Assembly (NCBI GenBank): GCA_003561535.1
Contig: PWWI01000107.1
Location: 1-36,356 of the forward strand
DNA length: 36,356 nucleotides
Origin: Nitriliruptoraceae bacterium
GTDB taxonomy: Bacteria > Actinomycetota > Nitriliruptoria > Nitriliruptorales > Nitriliruptoraceae
Direction: 5' to 3'
In this document: piece after piece, positions 1 through 7,473 of the stretch
Layout: every line of letters begins with the position of its first letter
Numbering within the stretch: position 1 is the stretch's first letter
The notes under the pieces: generated by a model
What the model saw: the letters and a program-made list of their open reading frames with translations, nothing else
What the model was told of the DNA's origin: nothing
Database searches by the model: none
Made by a program: the position numbers and the translations under genes

Positions 1-265
1 GCAGCTCGGTCCGACCGATCTCGTTGAGGTACTGCCGCACCGAGTCGGAGGAGGCGGACAGCGGCGTGGCCTCCGGCCGGTCGGCGTCCTCGACGAGGTC
101 GTCCAGCACCTGCATCCCGAGATCCCGGGCGCCCTGGGCGGTGTCCTCCACCCAGGCATCGGGATGGGTGAGCGGATCGAACAGTTCCTGCAGCTCCGAC
201 AGCAGCACGTACCCACGCGACGCACCACGCTCGAAGAGTTCGGAGAGGGGGGTGACATCGCTCAC
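1..265 (-). CDS. RNA polymerase sigma-70 factor, RpoD/SigA type (N-terminal part, cut by window edge)
   Basis: This is the first 88 residues of a sigma factor that continues past position 1. It starts at GTG 265-263; an in-frame TAG lies just upstream, so the start cannot move far. The fragment has a region 1.1-like segment (RGYVLLSELQEL, later GMQVLDDL), then the beginning of region 1.2 (SDSVRQYLNEIGRTEL). The same order and several identical strings occur in the complete sigma gene at 1892-3052 (RGYVLLSELQEL, VRQYLN), so the two are paralogues. Region 1.1 is typical of primary sigma factors and their closest relatives. Regions 2 to 4 lie outside the window, so it cannot be told whether this is the housekeeping factor, an alternative factor or a broken copy. 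The ribosome site is weak (AGGGAAA). A TACCCT box lies 108 bases upstream. Confidence 0.85.
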   Translation of the reverse strand, partial: MSDVTPLSELFERGASRGYVLLSELQELFDPLTHPDAWVEDTAQGARDLGMQVLDDLVEDADRPEATPLSASSDSVRQYLNEIGRTEL

Positions 266-373
266 GAGGTGGTTTCCCTAGGGTCCGTACGCGGCACATG
301 CGGGGCGGGCGGGGCTCCCGGTGGCCGCATCCCCTGCGCGGACCACACGCACCCGCCCCGGGCACAGCAGGTG

Positions 374-379
374 AGGGTA
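374..379 (-). promoter_or_regulatory. candidate -10 box for the left sigma gene
   Basis: TACCCT on the minus strand, 108 bases before the GTG at 265. No TTGACA-like -35 is visible. The leader would be long, so this is a weak call. Confidence 0.3.
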
Positions 380-458
380 CGCGCCGACGAGCGCCCCGTC
401 ATCGCGCCTCGGTGCCGGGCCCCTGCGATGCCGCTGCGCCAGCGTCCAGGGCCGCCGC

Positions 459-1739
459 TCACCGGTCGTCCGGAGCGTCGCGGTCGGGGCGCTGCGACCC
501 CCGGTCCCCCTCGCCGCGCCCGGCGTCGGCATCCGGCGCTGGCAGCCGTCCCACGGGGACCACGGGGCCGTGGTGATGGCCGACCCCGAGCGGTGGCGCG
601 TCGGGTGGCCTTCCCACCGCCACCGAGGCCGCGAGCGCGGTGGTGAAGGGCACGGCGGCGATCAGGCCCAGCGATCCCACGACGGTCTTGACGATCTCCT
701 CGGCGAGTACCTCGGAGTTGACGATCTCCAGCCCGGAGACCCCACCGCTGTAGAACAGCAGCAGCAGGGCGATCGAGGCGCCGGTGTAGGCCAGGAACAG
801 GGTGTTGACCACCGAAGCGATGTGGTCGCGGCCGACCTTCATGGCGCGGGCGAACAGCTCGGTCCAGGTCAGCTGCCGGTTGGTGTCGTGCAGGGCGAAC
901 ACCGTCGACGCCTGGCTGATCGTCACGTCGTCGAGCACCCCGAGGGCCGCGATGATCAGCCCGGCGAGCACCAGCCCCTGCAGGTCGAGCCCCTCGACGG
1001 CGAACCGGGCGAACACCGCATCGTCGGAGGCGAACCCGGTGATCCGTGCCCGGTCGATGAAGAACATGCCGAGCAGCACCGTCAGCACCAGGGCCGCCGC
1101 GGTGCCGAAGATCGCCGAGGTCGTCATCTCGTTGACGCCGTGGGCGAGGTAGAGCGTCACGATCATCACGGCCATGGCACCCACCAGGGCGACCACCGGC
1201 GGGCTGGTCCCGGCGATGATGGCCGGGACCACGAAGCGCACCACGATGGCCAGCGAGATGCCGAGACCGAGCAGCGAGCGGAACCCATGCCAGCGGGAGA
1301 TCACCAGGACGGTCACGACGAACAACGCCAACAACCAGAACAGGGTCGGCAGCCGCTGGAAGTCGGTGATGAAGTAGCGCAGTTCCCCGTCGACGTCGAA
1401 CGTGCGATCCAGCATGACCCGGTCACCGACCCGGAACTCCGGGAAGCCGTCGGTGTTGATCTCCAAGGAGATGCGCTCGCCGGCGTCGGGGCCGTCGAGC
1501 AGGTCCACCTCGAGCTGGGCGAGCTCGCCCGAGATCCCGATCATCTCGTCCGGCTCCCCCTGGATCAAGGTGACCTCGTGGATCTCGCCCTCGACCAGCG
1601 CCTCCAGCGGCGGGGCGCCGTCGTCGGGCAGGACCGGTCCGCGGGGCCACAGCCACACGAGTCCGATCACGGCCGCGAGCGCCAGGACGGCGACCACTCC
1701 CAGGAGCCGGCGGTAGGTCAACAGGCCAGCAGGGGCCAC
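459..1739 (-). CDS. YibE/F family multi-pass membrane protein
   Basis: This 426-residue protein belongs to the YibE/F family, whose biochemical role is unsettled; transport has been suggested. The start is GTG 1739, which has GAGGAG six bases upstream; a reading 36 codons longer has no such site. One membrane helix lies near residues 8-30 and is followed by a soluble part of roughly 90 residues (FRVGDRVMLDRTFDVDG) that probably faces outward. Seven or so hydrophobic helices follow, including LPTLFWLLALFVVTVLVIS and the family-typical GVLDDVTISQASTVFAL segment. The C-terminal tail is hydrophilic and includes HHH. The gene sits between two sigma-70 paralogues on the same strand, about 150 bases after one and 190 before the other. 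Nothing in the sequence says it serves them. Confidence 0.88.
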   Translation of the reverse strand: MAPAGLLTYRRLLGVVAVLALAAVIGLVWLWPRGPVLPDDGAPPLEALVEGEIHEVTLIQGEPDEMIGISGELAQLEVDLLDGPDAGERISLEINTDGFPEFRVGDRVMLDRTFDVDGELRYFITDFQRLPTLFWLLALFVVTVLVISRWHGFRSLLGLGISLAIVVRFVVPAIIAGTSPPVVALVGAMAVMIVTLYLAHGVNEMTTSAIFGTAAALVLTVLLGMFFIDRARITGFASDDAVFARFAVEGLDLQGLVLAGLIIAALGVLDDVTISQASTVFALHDTNRQLTWTELFARAMKVGRDHIASVVNTLFLAYTGASIALLLLFYSGGVSGLEIVNSEVLAEEIVKTVVGSLGLIAAVPFTTALAASVAVGRPPDAPPLGVGHHHGPVVPVGRLPAPDADAGRGEGDRGSQRPDRDAPDDR

Positions 1740-1794
1740 GGGACACTCCTCGATCGTCGGCAGCGGTCCGTCCCCCCTGGCCCGCCCAGGCGCG

Positions 1795-1800
1795 ATGCTA
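1795..1800 (-). promoter_or_regulatory. candidate -10 box for the YibE/F gene
   Basis: TAGCAT on the minus strand, 55 bases before the GTG at 1739, in the gap after the sigma gene. It suggests the YibE/F gene has its own promoter. Confidence 0.4.
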
Positions 1801-1847
1801 CGACCTGTCGCGACCGGCCTCCGACGGCCGGCCGAGGACCGACGCAC

Positions 1848-1876
1848 GACGCCCGCCGGCGGAGCCGACGGGCGTC
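1848..1876 (-). terminator. hairpin after the sigma gene
   Basis: A perfect 8-base inverted repeat (1848-1855 with 1869-1876, GACGCCCG/CGGGCGTC) lies about 16 bases beyond the sigma stop codon. There is no T-run, so it could be a GC-rich terminator or a transcript-end stabiliser. Confidence 0.5.
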
Positions 1877-1891
1877 AGGGAGTGCGGCGAC

Positions 1892-3052
1892 TCAGGCGGC
1901 GCGGTCGAGCACGTCGAGCAGGCCGGAGAGGTTGTGGGCGCGGGAGGGGTGACGCAGCTTCGCGAGCGCACGGTTCTGCATCTGACGGATGCGTTCCCGG
2001 GTCAGCCCGAAGTGGGCGCCGATCTCCTCCAGGGTCTGGGGCTCCTGGCCGCCGAGGCCGAAGCGCAGCACGAGGATGATGCGCTCGCGGTCGTCGAGGG
2101 CGTTGAGCGCGGCATCGATCTGGCTGAGTGCGTCGCCTTCCAGAGCGGTGTCGGCCGGGTCGAGCTGTGCGGCGTCGGCGATGAGGTCACCCATCGTGGC
2201 GTCGCCGTCCTCACCGATCGGGCGGTCGAGGCTGACGAGCTCCTGCATCGCGTCGCGGACCTCGCGGACCCGGTCCACGGTCAGGCCGACCTCCTCGGCG
2301 ACCTCCTCCTCGGAGGGGTCACCGCCCTTCTGCTGGCGCAGGCGCAGCTCGGCCGCCCGGAGCTTGCCGTACAGCTCCCACACGTGGGCCGGCACCCGGA
2401 TGGTGCGCCCCTTGCTGGCCACACCACGCTGCAGCGCCTGGCGGATCCACCACACGGCGTAGGTCGAGAACTTGTACCCCTTCGTGTGGTCGAACTTCTC
2501 CACCGCACGCAGCAGCCCGAGGTTGCCCTCCTGGATGAGCTCGATGAAGTCGAGGTCACGACCGGAGAACTTGCGGGCCTGGGGCACGACCAGCCGCAGG
2601 TTGGCCTGGACCATGCGTTCCTTGGCCCGCTCACCGTCCCGGGAGATCTGACGCAGCCGGGCCTTCTTGCTGCGCGTCAACTGGTCGGAGCGCTCCTTGA
2701 GGAAGACGTCGGCGGACAGGCCGGCCTGGTACCGCTTGGCGAGGTCGGCCTCGTCCTCCTTGGTCAGCAGGGCGTGCCGTCCGGCGTCGTTGAGGTACTG
2801 CCGGACCAGGTCGGTGGTCAACGCTGCGGAGGCATCGCCGACCTCCTCCGGCACGTCGTCAGCGACGTCGTCGATGACCTGCACACCCTGATCGGTCGCG
2901 GTGGTGATGGCGTCGTCGACCCAGGTGTCACCGTGGATCTCGGGGACGTGGAGTTCCTGGAGCTCGGAGAGCAGCACGTAGCCGCGCTCGGACGAGCGCT
3001 CGAGGAGTTCCTCGACGGCGACTTCGGCGGTTGGGAGCTCGGTGGCGTTCAC
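1892..3052 (-). CDS. RNA polymerase sigma-70 factor, RpoD/SigA family
   Basis: This is a complete 386-residue sigma factor that directs RNA polymerase to promoters. It starts at GTG 3052 with a perfect AGGAGG upstream. A region 1.1-like segment spans about residues 10-65 (ERGYVLLSELQEL, QGVQVIDD) and region 1.2 about 80-110. Region 2 is at about 145-215 (NLRLVVPQARKFSGRDLDF; YKFSTYAVWWIRQALQRG), region 3 at about 225-300, and region 4 at about 315-375 with the helix-turn-helix LTRERIRQMQNRALAKLRHP. In region 2.4 the residue matching E. coli Thr440 is Gln208, while the one matching Gln437 is kept (Gln205). The protein is shorter than many actinobacterial primary factors. It shares its N-terminal layout with the partial gene at 1-265. 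It may be the main sigma factor or a close group 2 relative; the window cannot settle which. Confidence 0.95.
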   Translation of the reverse strand: MNATELPTAEVAVEELLERSSERGYVLLSELQELHVPEIHGDTWVDDAITTATDQGVQVIDDVADDVPEEVGDASAALTTDLVRQYLNDAGRHALLTKEDEADLAKRYQAGLSADVFLKERSDQLTRSKKARLRQISRDGERAKERMVQANLRLVVPQARKFSGRDLDFIELIQEGNLGLLRAVEKFDHTKGYKFSTYAVWWIRQALQRGVASKGRTIRVPAHVWELYGKLRAAELRLRQQKGGDPSEEEVAEEVGLTVDRVREVRDAMQELVSLDRPIGEDGDATMGDLIADAAQLDPADTALEGDALSQIDAALNALDDRERIILVLRFGLGGQEPQTLEEIGAHFGLTRERIRQMQNRALAKLRHPSRAHNLSGLLDVLDRAA

Positions 3053-3367
3053 CAGGCCTCCTCTTCACGGTCGGTGGCAGGTGGGTCGAGACGCACGCAA
3101 GCGCGCTCGACCGCGGGAGCGGTGTCGGGTCGAAGGTGGCGGCGCTGCCTACCCTCGCACGTCTGGTTCGGAGCCGGAAGGCCTCTGGTGCCGACCTTCG
3201 GGGGTGTCCTCGTGCCGCTCACCCTCTGGCGCGGTAGGGGGGATGGGGTGCTCCGAGGACGTCATCTCGGGATGCGGGCAGCATCCGCGCCGCAACTAGG
3301 TGAACGCACGATGCCGGTCGTGCCGTCCCAGAACCATCTGTACGTGCGCTCAGCGCGCATCTGGAGG
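3053..3367. other. gene-free stretch upstream of the sigma gene
   Basis: These 315 bases separate the sigma start from the stop of the alkyltransferase-like gene. They hold the sigma ribosome site and a TAGGCA box. No convincing ORF, RNA gene or strong hairpin is visible. The length leaves room for regulatory input to the sigma gene. Confidence 0.6.
3146..3151 (-). promoter_or_regulatory. candidate -10 box for the complete sigma gene
   Basis: TAGGCA on the minus strand, 93 bases before the GTG at 3052. The final base departs from the T seen in most boxes of this window, so the call is tentative. Confidence 0.3.
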
Positions 3368-3670
3368 TCATCTCGTCGTCGCCGTGCCGTCATCGCCGCA
3401 TCGGGCAGCGCTCACCCGGCCACCCCGGCACGTCACGCCCTCGGCCGCCAGGCGTTCCGCCTGCTCCACCTCCAGCCCGGGTACGAGCCGGCCCCCGGCC
3501 GTGACGATCCGCCACCACGGCAGCTCGGCACCCCGGGCGCGCAGCACCCGGCCGACCGCACGGGCTGCCGCGGGGTTACCGGCCTCGGCTGCCACCTCAC
3601 CGTAGGCCAGCACCTCGCCGGGTTGGGTGCCGGCGACGACCTCGACGACCCGGTCGCTGAACCCTGCCAC
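3368..3670 (-). CDS. alkyltransferase-like protein (MGMT-family DNA-binding domain)
   Basis: This 100-residue protein matches the DNA-binding domain of O6-alkylguanine methyltransferases: GEVLAYGEVAAEAGNPAAAR, then AVGRVLRARGAELPWWRIV. In true methyltransferases the last segment carries the reactive cysteine of the PCHR motif; here Trp replaces it. That marks the alkyltransferase-like (ATL) family, which binds O6-alkylguanine lesions, flips them out and flags them for nucleotide excision repair without removing the alkyl group. The start is GTG 3670, with GGAGAGG five bases upstream; a longer in-frame GTG lies near the -10 box and is less likely. Length is normal for ATLs. The gene is divergent from the RAM-domain gene at 3767 and shares its promoter region. 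Confidence 0.88.
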   Translation of the reverse strand: MAGFSDRVVEVVAGTQPGEVLAYGEVAAEAGNPAAARAVGRVLRARGAELPWWRIVTAGGRLVPGLEVEQAERLAAEGVTCRGGRVSAARCGDDGTATTR

Positions 3671-3690
3671 GGCAGCCTCTCCACCCGGAT

Positions 3691-3710
3691 GCGGACCACT
3701 GCGGACCACT
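3691..3710. repeat. tandem 10-base direct repeat in the divergent promoter
   Basis: GCGGACCACT occurs twice head to tail (3691-3700 and 3701-3710), ending at the overlapping -10 boxes. It sits upstream of the RAM-domain promoter and in the leader of the alkyltransferase-like gene, so it could be a regulator site. Confidence 0.7.
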
Positions 3711-3716
3711 ACGGTA
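3710..3716. promoter_or_regulatory. overlapping divergent -10 boxes
   Basis: TACGGTA reads TACGGT on the plus strand (3710-3715, 51 bases before ATG 3767) and TACCGT on the minus strand (3711-3716, 40 bases before GTG 3670). One AT-containing island seems to serve both genes. Confidence 0.5.
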
Positions 3717-3766
3717 GGTCGCGACGCCGCCGGGACGCCGCCGGCTCCCAAGAGGAGGAGGGTCCG

Positions 3767-4054
3767 ATGATCACCGCCTTCGTCCTGCTGGACGTGGACG
3801 TCGACCGTGTGCCCGAGGCGGCCGAGGCGATCTGCCACCTCGACGGGGTCACCGAGGTGTACTCGGTGACGGGCCGCTACGACCTGATCGTCAAGGTCAG
3901 GGTCCCCCACAACGAGGATCTCGCCGAGGTGGTCACGGGCGGGATCGGCAAGGTCGTCGGCATCCGGGGTTCGGAGACCGTGATCGCCTTCCGGTCCTAC
4001 GCCGAGGACGTCCTGGACGCGGCGTTCTCCCTCGGGCAGGACCGGACGGACTGA
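3767..4054 (+). CDS. stand-alone Lrp/AsnC ligand-binding (RAM) domain protein
   Basis: This 95-residue protein consists only of the RAM domain, the C-terminal sensor and oligomerisation domain of Lrp/AsnC regulators: ITAFVLLDVDVDRVPEAAEA, GVTEVYSVTGRYDLIVKV, then VVGIRGSETVIAF. It has no helix-turn-helix. Such stand-alone RAM proteins bind amino acids in some organisms or pair with full-length Lrp proteins, but most are uncharacterised. The ATG is preceded by AGGAGGAGG. It diverges from the alkyltransferase-like gene and converges on the HD phosphohydrolase gene with a 13-base gap. The function here is unknown beyond the fold. Confidence 0.9.
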   Translation: MITAFVLLDVDVDRVPEAAEAICHLDGVTEVYSVTGRYDLIVKVRVPHNEDLAEVVTGGIGKVVGIRGSETVIAFRSYAEDVLDAAFSLGQDRTD

Positions 4055-4067
4055 CCCGGCGCAGGCT

Positions 4068-6248
4068 TCACCTGGCGGGCGGGGCCGGCACGGACGGAGG
4101 GGTCGGCTCGGCCGGCCGTCCGGTGGTCGCGTCCGGGTCACCGGGCTCGCCCTTCGAGGGCTTGGAGGGGTAGGCGATCCGGGGGTGGTAGATCCCGACG
4201 AGTGAGTCGACGATGGTGTCCCGCGCCTTGCGCAGTTCGCGGAAGGTCAGGTCGCAGTCCTCGAACTGCCCGTCGTCGAGGCGCTCCTGCAGCAGGCGCT
4301 CGACGGTCGACTCGATGTCCTCGCGGGGCAGGGTCCCCCGCGACATCGCCATGGCCCTGGTCGTCGCCTCGGAGCAGTCGGCCAGCAGCAGCAGGGCCGC
4401 CTCCTTGCTCCGCGGCTTGCGCCCGCGGTAGCGGTACGCCGCTTCATCCACCGCATCGCGGTCGCCGCCGGCGGCCCGGATGGCCTTGTCGTAGAAGTAG
4501 GTGACCAGCATCGTCCCGTGGTGGCTGCCGATGCAGGCCACGACCTCCGGCGGCAGCCGGTGCTCGATCGCCATCTCGACCCCGTCGACCACGTGGTTCT
4601 GGATGATCGTCGCCGAGACCTTCGGCTCGAGGTCGTCGTGGGGGTTGGCGATGCCCTGCTGGTTCTCGATGAAGAAGTGGGGTTGCCGCACCTTGCCGAT
4701 GTCGTGGTAGAGGCCGGCCACGCTGCCCAGCAGCGGGTTGGCGCCGATCGCCCGGCAGGCGCGCTCGGTCAGCGACGCCACCATCACCGAGTGGTTGTAG
4801 GAGCCAAGCGCCTTGGCCTCGAGCTCCCGCAGCAGCGGGTGGTTGCGGTCGGCCAGGTCCAGCAGGGCCGTCACGGTGGGCAGCCGGAACATCGTCTCGA
4901 GGAAGGGCAGCGCCCCCTGGACCGCCAGCGCCGTGACGAGTCCGTTGACGGCACCCGCAGCGATCGCGACCCCGAGCTCGTCGGTCGGCCCGAACACGAT
5001 GACCACCGCCGCCGCGACGGCGGGGTAGGACAACCCGGCCCGCAGCGTGGCCGAACGCAGGTCCGAGCGCTTGGCGATCCTGGTGGTCAGCGGGACGCTC
5101 AGCAGCACCACGATCGCGGCGAACAGCGCCACCGAACCCGCGTCGGGACGCACGAGCAGCACGAGCACCGAGGCGGGCAGCATCGCCGCGATACCGATCA
5201 CGGGGTGGATCAGCAACGCGATCAGCATGGCCAGGGCGCCCGCCGGCACCGCGAACAGCCAGCCTGCCGAGGTCGCATCGACCACGGCGGTCACGCCCAC
5301 GACGAGCAACCCGTAGGCGACGACCAGCAGCGAGAGCAGCAGCAGCTTCTTCCCGGTCACCCACACGATCGGCTGCATGCGGGACAGGTAGACCCCGGCG
5401 ACGACGCTGACCAGCAGCATGGCGACGGTCGCCTCCAGCCACGCCCGCCAGGGTCCGCCGCCCCCCAACCCGAGCTCCTCGACGGCCTGGACCTGGCGCG
5501 GGGTCACCACGTCCCCGGCGCGGACGATCACCTCCCCCGGACGCCAGGTCTCGGTGACCTCCTCCACGCCCTCGGCTGCCCGCTGCCGCGCGGCGGCCGT
5601 GGCGTCGGGATCCACGGTCACCGTCGGCCGCATCTTCTGCTCCAGCACCGGCTGCACGATCCGGGTGCCGCTGTCGCCGGGCAGGTTGCGGAGGGCGAGC
5701 TCGACGGAGAGGGGCTCCTCCAGCAGGCGGTCGAGGTCCTCCTCTTCGACCCGCTGTCGTGCGAGCTCCTGCGCGATGGCGATCGTCTCCCGCTCGACGA
5801 CGTCGAGTTGGTTGGAGGTGAGGCCGACCAGCGCCGTGATCACGTCCTCATCGAGGTCGGGTTCGAGGACGGCGAGGCGTTCCCGTTGCTCGGTCGGCCG
5901 CGGCGTCGAGCCGATCGCACCGTCGGCCTCGGGGTCAGGGAGGCGGACCTCACGGGTGGAGAGGAACACCTCACGCACGTCCCGGACGATGGCGGACTGC
6001 GCCTCACGGTCCGGTGTGAGTACCGGCTCCACGCCCTCGGCAGCCGTCCGGCGGGCGGTGTCGGTGGCCTCGTCGTCGGTGATGCGGACCAGCGACTCCG
6101 CGAAGATGGTGCGCGGCGCCGGCTCACCGACGCGGACCGGCTGCTCATCGGCCACCGCACCGATCGCAACGAAGATGGGCACCAGCAGCACCACCAGCGC
6201 GGCCGCGAGGACGCGCTGGAAGAACAGGTGGCGCTCGCCGAGATCCAC
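4068..6248 (-). CDS. PgpH-like 7TM-HD phosphohydrolase (possible c-di-AMP phosphodiesterase)
   Basis: This 726-residue membrane protein has the 7TMR-HD architecture. An N-terminal helix (residues 8-30) is followed by a large extracytoplasmic domain (about 30-270), six or seven membrane helices (about 270-457), and a cytoplasmic HD domain. The HD signature is GLYHDIGKVRQPHFFIENQQ (His515-Asp516), followed by NPHDDL and SHHGTMLVTYFYDKA, all typical of the family. Listeria PgpH hydrolyses the second messenger cyclic di-AMP, so that activity is a fair inference. The start is GTG 6248 with AGGAG four bases upstream; a 33-codon longer reading is mostly Arg/Ser-rich and unlikely. In Firmicutes this gene neighbours phoH and ybeY, but here it does not. 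No cyclase gene is in the window. Confidence 0.88.
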   Translation of the reverse strand: MDLGERHLFFQRVLAAALVVLLVPIFVAIGAVADEQPVRVGEPAPRTIFAESLVRITDDEATDTARRTAAEGVEPVLTPDREAQSAIVRDVREVFLSTREVRLPDPEADGAIGSTPRPTEQRERLAVLEPDLDEDVITALVGLTSNQLDVVERETIAIAQELARQRVEEEDLDRLLEEPLSVELALRNLPGDSGTRIVQPVLEQKMRPTVTVDPDATAAARQRAAEGVEEVTETWRPGEVIVRAGDVVTPRQVQAVEELGLGGGGPWRAWLEATVAMLLVSVVAGVYLSRMQPIVWVTGKKLLLLSLLVVAYGLLVVGVTAVVDATSAGWLFAVPAGALAMLIALLIHPVIGIAAMLPASVLVLLVRPDAGSVALFAAIVVLLSVPLTTRIAKRSDLRSATLRAGLSYPAVAAAVVIVFGPTDELGVAIAAGAVNGLVTALAVQGALPFLETMFRLPTVTALLDLADRNHPLLRELEAKALGSYNHSVMVASLTERACRAIGANPLLGSVAGLYHDIGKVRQPHFFIENQQGIANPHDDLEPKVSATIIQNHVVDGVEMAIEHRLPPEVVACIGSHHGTMLVTYFYDKAIRAAGGDRDAVDEAAYRYRGRKPRSKEAALLLLADCSEATTRAMAMSRGTLPREDIESTVERLLQERLDDGQFEDCDLTFRELRKARDTIVDSLVGIYHPRIAYPSKPSKGEPGDPDATTGRPAEPTPPSVPAPPAR

Positions 6249-6491
6249 GATGCTCCTGGAGGTGGTCGGGGTGTGGGTCGGACAACCAGCCCTCGACCGG
6301 GCCCGGCGCCCGGCCAGGGCCCACGAGGAACCGTCAGTGTCGCGCATGGCGGCCCGATCCGCCCACCTCCGGCCGATCCGGACCGCTCACAGGGTCGCCT
6401 CCGGTCCGCCACCCTCGGTGGCGTTGCGCTCCCCTCGGACGCGCCGCCGTGGCCTCCAGCAAGGTGGAACCGAGCTGGCGTGTGCCCGCGT

Positions 6492-6497
6492 TAGGCT
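6492..6497 (+). promoter_or_regulatory. candidate -10 box for coaA
   Basis: TAGGCT, 36 bases before the coaA GTG. The rest of the 285-base divergent gap (6249-6533) contains almost no TA dinucleotides, so no equally good box is seen for the HD phosphohydrolase. Confidence 0.45.
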
Positions 6498-6533
6498 GCG
6501 CGCTGTCCGCCCACCGCCACGCACGAGGCGCCT

Positions 6534-7469
6534 GTGAACACCTTCGACCCGTCCCCCTGGGTCGCTCTGGAGCGCGCAGACTGGGCGGCGCTGGCGTCCG
6601 CGATCCCGCTGACGCTGACGGAGCAGGATCTCACGCAGCTACGCGGCATCAACGACGCCATGTCGCTGGAGGAGGTCGCCGACGTCTACCTCCCGCTGTC
6701 CCGGCTGCTGAACCTCTACGTCGCCGCCACCCAGGACCTCCACCGCGCGACGGACACCTTCCTCGGCTCGCTGGCGGCGAAGGTGCCCTTCGTGATCGGG
6801 ATCGCCGGGTCGGTGGCGGTGGGTAAGTCCACGACCTCGAGGATCCTGCAGGCGCTGCTGAAGCGGTGGCCCGATCACCCCGAGGTCGCGCTGGTGACCA
6901 CCGACGGGTTCCTGTACCCCAACGCCGAGCTCGAGCGCCGGGGCCTGCTCGACCGCAAGGGGTTCCCGGAGTCCTACGACGCCGCCGAACTGGTCCGCTT
7001 CGTGGGGGCGGTGAAGTCCGGCGTCGAAGAGGTCCGGGCCCCGGTCTACTCCCACCTGCGCTACGACGTGCTCCCCGACCAGCAGCTGGTCATCCGGCAG
7101 CCCGACATCCTGATCATCGAGGGGCTGAACGTGCTGCAGACCGGCACCGACGGCGAGCGTGGGGTCTTCGTCTCCGACTTCTTCGACTTCTCGATCTACG
7201 TCGATGCCGACGACACCCACATCCGACGCTGGTACGTCGAGCGCTTCCGACGGCTGCGCGACACCGCCTTCCAGGACCCCCGCTCCTACTTCCGCCGCTA
7301 CGCGTCGCTGTCCGACGAGGAGGCCGACCGCACGGCGACGGAGATCTGGGAGGAGATCAACGGGCGCAACCTGGTCGAGAACATCCTGCCGACCCGCACC
7401 CGCGCCGATCTGATCCTGACCAAGGGCGCCGACCACGCCGTGGAGGGGGTCTGGCTGCGCAAGCTGTAG
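6534..7469 (+). CDS. coaA: type I pantothenate kinase
   Basis: CoaA phosphorylates pantothenate with ATP, the first and usually rate-setting step of coenzyme A synthesis in the cytoplasm. The 311-residue product has the normal length. The P-loop is [12 protein letters not shown] (89-100). It is followed by [38 protein letters not shown] and the [10 protein letters not shown] strand, all type I signatures. The start is GTG 6534; the ribosome site is weak (GAGGCG). The gene ends four bases before the stop of the convergent hydrolase, leaving no room for a separate terminator. Confidence 0.97.
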   Translation: MNTFDPSPWVALERADWAALASAIPLTLTEQDLTQLRGINDAMSLEEVADVYLPLSRLLNLYVAATQDLHRATDTFLGSLAAKVPFVIGIAGSVAVGKSTTSRILQALLKRWPDHPEVALVTTDGFLYPNAELERRGLLDRKGFPESYDAAELVRFVGAVKSGVEEVRAPVYSHLRYDVLPDQQLVIRQPDILIIEGLNVLQTGTDGERGVFVSDFFDFSIYVDADDTHIRRWYVERFRRLRDTAFQDPRSYFRRYASLSDEEADRTATEIWEEINGRNLVENILPTRTRADLILTKGADHAVEGVWLRKL

Positions 7470-7473
7470 ACGC

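Noticed and set aside
570-1952. Long plus-strand open frame opposite the YibE/F gene
   Set aside because: The translation is low-complexity (His, Asp, Gln, Arg) with no family features, whereas the opposite strand gives a coherent membrane protein. Such mirror frames are expected in very GC-rich DNA.
3340-3366. Terminator hairpin after the alkyltransferase-like gene
   Set aside because: Only a five-base stem (TGCGC/GCGCA) is supported and no T-run follows, too weak to annotate.
1934-3766. Plus-strand frame running through the sigma gene into the RAM gene
   Set aside because: Only the part from ATG 3767 resembles a protein family and has a ribosome site; the rest is antisense to the sigma factor.
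4518-6494. 658-residue plus-strand frame opposite the HD phosphohydrolase
   Set aside because: Composition is dominated by Arg, His, Gln and Gly, and no motif is seen. The minus strand carries all HD family signatures.
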